From the NCBI GenBank assembly GCA_025055055.1, contig JANWYX010000346.1, positions 1-9,790 of the forward strand: 9,790 nt of DNA, given 5' to 3'. The position numbers and the translations under genes were made by a program. Numbering within the stretch: the first letter of the stretch is position 1; each line of letters starts with the position of its first letter. The notes under the pieces were generated by a model, which saw only the letters and a list, made by a program, of their open reading frames with translations, did not search any database and was not told the origin of the DNA. This stretch comes from Caldilinea sp. GTDB lineage: Bacteria > Chloroflexota > Anaerolineae > Caldilineales > Caldilineaceae. This document shows positions 6,260 through 9,790 of this stretch, piece after piece.

Positions 6260-7126
6260 TCACCCCTTCAATCCGGTCAGCGCTATGCCGCGGCGGAAGA
6301 AACGCTGCAGCCAGACGAACACGACCACGCTTGGAATGACGCTCAAGACCGTGCCGGCCATGCGTAAATTCAAGGAGCGCTCCTCGGCGCCATAGGTGCG
6401 CAGGTTGTTGAGCGCCAATGGAACCGTATTAAAAGTGGAATCCTGCACCACCAGCAACGGCCAAAGAAAGGAATTCCATACACCGACCAAGCTGAAGACA
6501 CCCAACGTGGCAAGCGCCGGGCCCGACAGAGGAATGATCAGTTGCCAGTAAATGCGGAATTCCGAGGCGCCGTCGATGCGCGCGGCGTCGAGCAGCTCGT
6601 CAGGAATCCCGTGGATGAACTGACGTAGCATGAAGACGCCGTAGGCGCTGACGACGCCGGGCAGGATCAGGCCGGCGTAATTGTTGAGCCATCCCAGTTG
6701 CTTCACGATATAGAAGACCGGGATCAGGATGACGAAGAACGGAATCATCATCGAAGCAAGGATGATCGTAAAGAGCACGTTTTTCAAAGGAAAGTGATAC
6801 TTAGCGAATGCAAAGCCACTCAGTGAGCTGGTGAAGAGAATGCCCAGCACTGTGAGTGCAGAGACGATGATGCTGTTCAAATAGGCGCGCCCGATATTCA
6901 CCGCATACACCACATCTACGTAGTTGCGCCATTGCGGTTCGGCGGGCAGCAGGGGCGGCGGCGTACGGATGATCTCGGCGGTGGTCATGAGCGACGCCGC
7001 AATCATCCAATAGAAGGGCAGCAGCATGACGCAACTGACGGAGACGAGCGCAACATATTTGAGTATCGAGATGAACGGCTGCGTCAGCCTGGATCGACGC
7101 ATTGCCATACCGGTCAATCCCTTCAT
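6260..7126 (-). CDS. Carbohydrate ABC transporter permease, MalG type
   Basis: This inner-membrane permease belongs to the CUT1 sugar importer class. It has about six hydrophobic segments, starting with the one at about 22-47. The cytoplasmic EAA loop that docks the ATPase is DELLDAARIDGASEF (176-190, followed by IIPLSGPALATLG). The C-terminus, LQRFFRRGIALTGLKG, is typical of MalG-like subunits. The start shown is the ATG at 7126, which overlaps the stop of the first permease as ATGA, a sign of translational coupling. An ATG at 7108 with AAGGG ten bases upstream is an equally plausible start. The more upstream ATG at 7147 would overlap more and has no ribosome site. It pairs with the permease encoded just before it. 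No ATP-binding subunit is in the window, so a shared ATPase from elsewhere is expected. Confidence 0.93.
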   Translation of the reverse strand: MKGLTGMAMRRSRLTQPFISILKYVALVSVSCVMLLPFYWMIAASLMTTAEIIRTPPPLLPAEPQWRNYVDVVYAVNIGRAYLNSIIVSALTVLGILFTSSLSGFAFAKYHFPLKNVLFTIILASMMIPFFVILIPVFYIVKQLGWLNNYAGLILPGVVSAYGVFMLRQFIHGIPDELLDAARIDGASEFRIYWQLIIPLSGPALATLGVFSLVGVWNSFLWPLLVVQDSTFNTVPLALNNLRTYGAEERSLNLRMAGTVLSVIPSVVVFVWLQRFFRRGIALTGLKG

Positions 7127-8097
7127 TCCCGATGGCGCAGCAACCATAACTGCACCAGAGTGATCACAAAGATGACGACAAACAAGACCATCGCCATGGC
7201 CGAAGCGCGCCCCATTCTAAAAAACTTGAAGGCCGTATTGTACATGTGCAACACGACGACCATGGTGGAATTGGCAGGACCCCCTCCGCTGGTTTCGGCG
7301 CCTCCGGTCGTAGCTGCAAAGACTAAATCGAACACTTGCAGGGCGCCGATGGTGTTCGTGACCACCAGAAAAAGCATCACCGGACGCAGCAGCGGCAAAG
7401 TGACATACCAGAAGGACTGTCTGGCGTTGGCGCCGTCTACGGCTGCAGCGTCGTAGTAATCCTGCGGAATGCCTTGCAGACCGGCGAGGAAGACAACGAC
7501 GTAGTAGCCGACGTATTGGTAGATAGCCATAAAGATAATGCAACCCAATGCCTGCTCGGGGCTGGATAGAAAGGGTTGCGGCGGAATCCCGATGCTTCCC
7601 AGCAAGGCGTTCACCAGGCCGAAGTTTTTATTGAGCAGCGCCGTCCACATCATGCCCAAGGCTAGCGGCGCAGTCACGATGGGTAGAAAAAAGAACGTCG
7701 ACCATAGGGGTCGCCAGCGAATGCGTGAATTGAGCAGCAGCGCGCCGGCCAATCCTAACACCAGGTTGAACGTCACTCCCCAAAAGGCAAAAACAAAAGT
7801 GTTCACCAAAGCCCGCCGGAAGACGTCATCGTAGAGGAGGATGCGCGTGTAATTCTCCACGCCGACGAAGGGCATTTCTGGGATCGGCGTAATCAGGTTC
7901 CAACTGTGCAGACTGACCCAAAAACTGAAAAAGATTGGGACGACGGAGAAAACCAATAGAAAGATCAACACCGGGCTGATAAACGCATAGGCCCACCAGA
8001 CCTTAGGATCAATGCGTCGCCGATGTCTGCGCGGACTTGCTGACGATGCGAGCTTGACCGAGCTCGCTGTGAACACAGGATCTTGAGGAGAAGCCAA
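7123..8097 (-). CDS. Carbohydrate ABC transporter permease, MalF/UgpA type
   Basis: This 324-residue inner-membrane permease is the partner of the following MalG-type subunit. It has a basic N-terminal tail (PRRHRRR, 22-28), a first membrane segment at about 34-63, and five further hydrophobic segments. The EAA loop is YYDAAAVDGANARQ (214-227), followed by LPLLRPV. It forms the import channel for the sugar delivered by the lipoprotein encoded upstream. The start is a TTG at 8097, chosen because GGAG lies seven to eight bases before it; no ATG is available near the N-terminus, and an in-frame GTG seven codons later lacks such a site. It is 139 bp after the binding-protein gene, with a strong stem-loop in between, and overlaps the next permease gene by 4 bp. 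Confidence 0.93.
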   Translation of the reverse strand: MASPQDPVFTASSVKLASSASPRRHRRRIDPKVWWAYAFISPVLIFLLVFSVVPIFFSFWVSLHSWNLITPIPEMPFVGVENYTRILLYDDVFRRALVNTFVFAFWGVTFNLVLGLAGALLLNSRIRWRPLWSTFFFLPIVTAPLALGMMWTALLNKNFGLVNALLGSIGIPPQPFLSSPEQALGCIIFMAIYQYVGYYVVVFLAGLQGIPQDYYDAAAVDGANARQSFWYVTLPLLRPVMLFLVVTNTIGALQVFDLVFAATTGGAETSGGGPANSTMVVVLHMYNTAFKFFRMGRASAMAMVLFVVIFVITLVQLWLLRHRE

Positions 8098-8139
8098 GAG
8101 ATAACTCCGCAGCGTTTACTGATCGCTAGACTGGCTGCG

Positions 8140-8175
8140 AATCTTCCAGGAAGTTCCGGAGCTTCCTGGAAGATT
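8140..8175. other. Perfect 14-bp stem-loop between binding-protein and permease genes
   Basis: AATCTTCCAGGAAG (8140-8153) and its exact complement CTTCCTGGAAGATT (8162-8175) flank an 8-base loop. It lies inside the operon, after the stop of the binding-protein gene and 43 bases before the TTG of the first permease. No run of T follows on the minus strand, so it is not a typical intrinsic terminator. In many binding-protein operons such hairpins protect the upstream mRNA from 3' decay or partly stop transcription, so that the binding protein is made in excess over the permeases. That role is inferred here. The remaining bases of the 8098-8236 gap hold nothing else I can identify except the GGAG ribosome site. 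Confidence 0.85.
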
Positions 8176-8236
8176 GCGCCGGAGACACCGTTACAAGCCA
8201 GAAGTCCATCAACTCGTGAACGAAAGCGCGGACGCC

Positions 8237-9553
8237 TCACCGATTTTCAGCCAGGATGCGCTCCGCTTCCGCCGCCGCATCGTTCAGCGCCTGCTCAACC
8301 GTTTTCTGGCCATACCAGGCGGCCTCGATGCCTTGCTGAAGTGCAGTTTTGATTTCCTGCCCACCGCGCAGCACCGGTTCTGCTTTGGCGTTGGCGGCTG
8401 AATTCACATAAGCTGTCATAAACTCATCGCTCAATCGGTCCGCCAGCGCCTGCTGATCCGAAATACGACTGGGAATGGCGCCGAGCGCCGAAGTCAAATA
8501 GTCGCCGATCGGGGATGCAGCGCCTTCCCCGGCGGGTGAATTCAACCACTGAACCAGCTTCCATGCCTCTTCCTTATTTTTGCTTCCGCTGTCTACGCCG
8601 TAGAGCCAGTTGTATTGCAAGGTGGTCGAGACGCCGCCTTCCCCCGTCGGGATCGGGGCGACGCCGACATTTTCGTAGCCGTCGACAAAGGCGTCTTTGA
8701 GGGTCGCCCGCAGCCAATTCGCCATGATCAACATGGCGCCCTTGCCTTCCACGAAATTGCCGAAGGCGCCGATGGACGGGTCAGCGCACTTTTCGGCGAT
8801 CAGATCGACGTAGAGCTGCAGGGTGGCCTGACCTTGTGGGCCGTTAAAGAGCGGCTGATAGGTCTCCGGCGCAAGGTATTCGCCCCCATTAGACCACAGC
8901 AGCGACAGGAAGGGATGCACAACGCCGGAGTCCCAACCGGGCATGAGCACAAAGCCGGAACGTGCCAATGTGCCGTCAGGGTTGGCGATGGCCAGCTTGC
9001 AGGCGGCGTCCTTGAGCTCGGCGAATGTGGCAGGCGGCGCCTCGATGCCCGCCTCTTGCAGCATCTTTTTGTTGTACAACAGTTGATAGGTGTTCAGCTC
9101 GGTCGGATACCCCCAAATCTTGCCACCGTAGGAGACGGCGCTCTGCGAACCCGGCGAATAGTTGGCCTGAATATCTGCAAGGACGGCGGAGGGCGGTTCA
9201 TCTAACATGCCGCCTTCAACGAAGTCGGGCATCCATAGGTTGTAGAAGTGATAGACATCCGGACTGATGCCGGCGGCGCGCGCAGTGGTGATCTTGGTCA
9301 AGAGCTGGTCGAAGGTAACCGTCTGATAGTCGATTTCAACGTGGGGATTCAAACTCGTATATTCATCCAGTTTCGCCCGCATCGGCTTGAGCAGCGATTC
9401 TTCGCCCCAATGGGTCAACACGGTGAGCTTGACCTTCTCTCCGGCTGGCGCGACGCCCTCTTGGGGGCCGGCGCCGGGCGCGGGAAGGCATGCATTTAGC
9501 ATCGCCAGAGCGAACACTACAACCAAAACAAACAGGGTGCGGCCCGGTTTCAT
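8237..9553 (-). CDS. Sugar ABC transporter substrate-binding lipoprotein
   Basis: This 438-residue extracellular solute-binding protein belongs to the family 1 (MalE-like) class. The N-terminus is a lipoprotein signal: MKPGR, a hydrophobic core, then the lipobox LNAC with Cys22 as the lipidated residue. A short flexible PAPGAGPQEG linker follows. The mature part starts with the strand KLTVLTHWGEES and continues through DYQTVTFDQLLTKITTARAAGISPDVYHF, typical of this family (written across its length, residues about 73-101). Landmarks near the C-terminus are EEAWKLVQWLNSP and ALNDAAAEAERIL. It catches an oligosaccharide outside the membrane and delivers it to the two permeases. The start is certain: GGAGGAGGT lies directly before the ATG at 9553. 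The ligand is not readable from sequence; the GH42-like gene in the operon suggests a beta-linked oligosaccharide. Confidence 0.94.
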   Translation of the reverse strand: MKPGRTLFVLVVVFALAMLNACLPAPGAGPQEGVAPAGEKVKLTVLTHWGEESLLKPMRAKLDEYTSLNPHVEIDYQTVTFDQLLTKITTARAAGISPDVYHFYNLWMPDFVEGGMLDEPPSAVLADIQANYSPGSQSAVSYGGKIWGYPTELNTYQLLYNKKMLQEAGIEAPPATFAELKDAACKLAIANPDGTLARSGFVLMPGWDSGVVHPFLSLLWSNGGEYLAPETYQPLFNGPQGQATLQLYVDLIAEKCADPSIGAFGNFVEGKGAMLIMANWLRATLKDAFVDGYENVGVAPIPTGEGGVSTTLQYNWLYGVDSGSKNKEEAWKLVQWLNSPAGEGAASPIGDYLTSALGAIPSRISDQQALADRLSDEFMTAYVNSAANAKAEPVLRGGQEIKTALQQGIEAAWYGQKTVEQALNDAAAEAERILAENR

Positions 9554-9658
9554 ACCTCCTCCATTTCGTTCAAATTGTGCGACCGTTCTTTGCGCAGTGA
9601 ATCAAGCGAAGAACAAATGTGGCTACAGGTCTCACCTCCTTTGACCTCCCTTGGATGT
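9554..9658 (-). promoter_or_regulatory. Short spacer with two Shine-Dalgarno clusters before the binding-protein gene
   Basis: The gap contains the ribosome site of the binding-protein gene (GGAGGAGGT, 9562-9554). Some 75 bases further upstream there is a second purine-rich cluster reading AAGGGAGGTCAAAGGAGG (about 9653-9636). The latter is followed at once by a GTG (9635) opening a 21-codon frame that ends at 9570-9572. It could be a leader peptide or the remains of a lost gene start. No convincing promoter or terminator is seen, so the operon is probably read through from the upstream ROK gene. Confidence 0.45.
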
Positions 9659-9790
9659 TCACAACCCCAATCGCAGTCGGGCGCCATAAGCTGCACCTAA
9701 TAGGCCGGCGTCGGCGCCTAACGTGGAGATGGCGACACGGCACGAGCGGACCGACCAAGGCTGCGCCCACTGCTGCATCGTACGGAGAAT
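9659..9790 (-). CDS. ROK-family protein, C-terminal end only (5' part outside window)
   Basis: A frame open from the right edge runs for 43 codons to TGA at 9659-9661. It ends VAISTLGADAGLLGAAYGARLRLGL, of which the motif LGADAGLLGAAYGA (14 residues) is the hallmark C-terminus of ROK proteins (glucokinase-like sugar kinases and NagC-type repressors). If it is a kinase, it would phosphorylate a sugar released by the GH42-like enzyme in the cytoplasm. If it is a repressor, a helix-turn-helix should be found upstream of the window. It is 105 bp before the binding-protein gene on the same strand, so it is likely the first or an early gene of the operon. Confidence 0.75.
   Translation of the reverse strand: MLRTMQQWAQPWSVRSCRVAISTLGADAGLLGAAYGARLRLGL

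Noticed and set aside
8140..8175. Intrinsic terminator
   Set aside because: The stem is strong, but no U-tract follows on the transcribed strand, and the downstream permease genes clearly belong to the same transport system.
8615..9205. Plus-strand open frame of 196 codons
   Set aside because: Antisense to the binding-protein gene, which has a lipobox, a strong ribosome site and full family similarity.
9570..9770. 66-codon minus-strand frame at the right edge
   Set aside because: Its first part is out of frame with the ROK-type C-terminus, which has clear family similarity over the same bases; only the last 21 codons are considered as a possible leader.

Overview
The window looks like part of a carbohydrate-uptake and catabolism island in a free-living bacterium. 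GC content is moderately high, the genes are tightly packed, Shine-Dalgarno sites are strong (GGAGGAGGT), and the solute-binding protein is a lipoprotein with an LNAC lipobox. This protein repertoire (a CUT1 ABC importer without a local ATPase, a GH42-like enzyme, UPF0309-type SIS proteins and an ADP-ribosylglycohydrolase-like protein) suggests a Chloroflexota bacterium of the Anaerolineae/Caldilineae type. That placement is inferred from protein flavour, not proven.

Left block, minus strand, positions 1-2135: a LacI-family regulator (2135-1107) is followed downstream by an ADP-ribosylglycohydrolase-family gene (from 999 to beyond the left edge). The roughly 110 bp between them is not empty. 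It holds the last 26-27 codons of a MalG-type sugar permease, with its stop, in a frame that closes just inside the regulator. This is a gene relic left by a rearrangement.

Middle, plus strand, positions 2136-3962: an AT-rich divergent control region of about 327 bp carries a good lacI promoter (TTGACA-17-TACAAT on the minus strand). A near-perfect 16-bp palindrome with a CG centre sits just after the predicted lacI start point. A candidate rightward promoter, a 17-bp inverted repeat and an exact 13-bp tandem duplication lie in front of two paralogous SIS-domain genes (2463-3215 and 3225-3962).

Right block, minus strand, positions 3966-9790: read in transcription order, this is the end of a ROK-family protein (partial), a lipoprotein sugar-binding protein, two ABC permeases and a GH42-like beta-galactosidase-family enzyme. 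A perfect 14-bp stem-loop sits between the binding protein and the first permease. This operon ends 3 bp from the end of the second SIS gene, so the two units are convergent with no space for a terminator.

Taken together (inference): an oligosaccharide is bound and imported by the SBP and permeases, powered by an ATPase encoded elsewhere. It is cleaved by the GH42-like hydrolase, phosphorylated by the ROK protein if that is a kinase, and processed as a sugar phosphate by one or both SIS proteins. The LacI protein controls the divergent promoters. The ADP-ribosylglycohydrolase-like protein may act on a sugar conjugate rather than on protein ADP-ribose. I saw no CRISPR array, RNA gene or mobile element.
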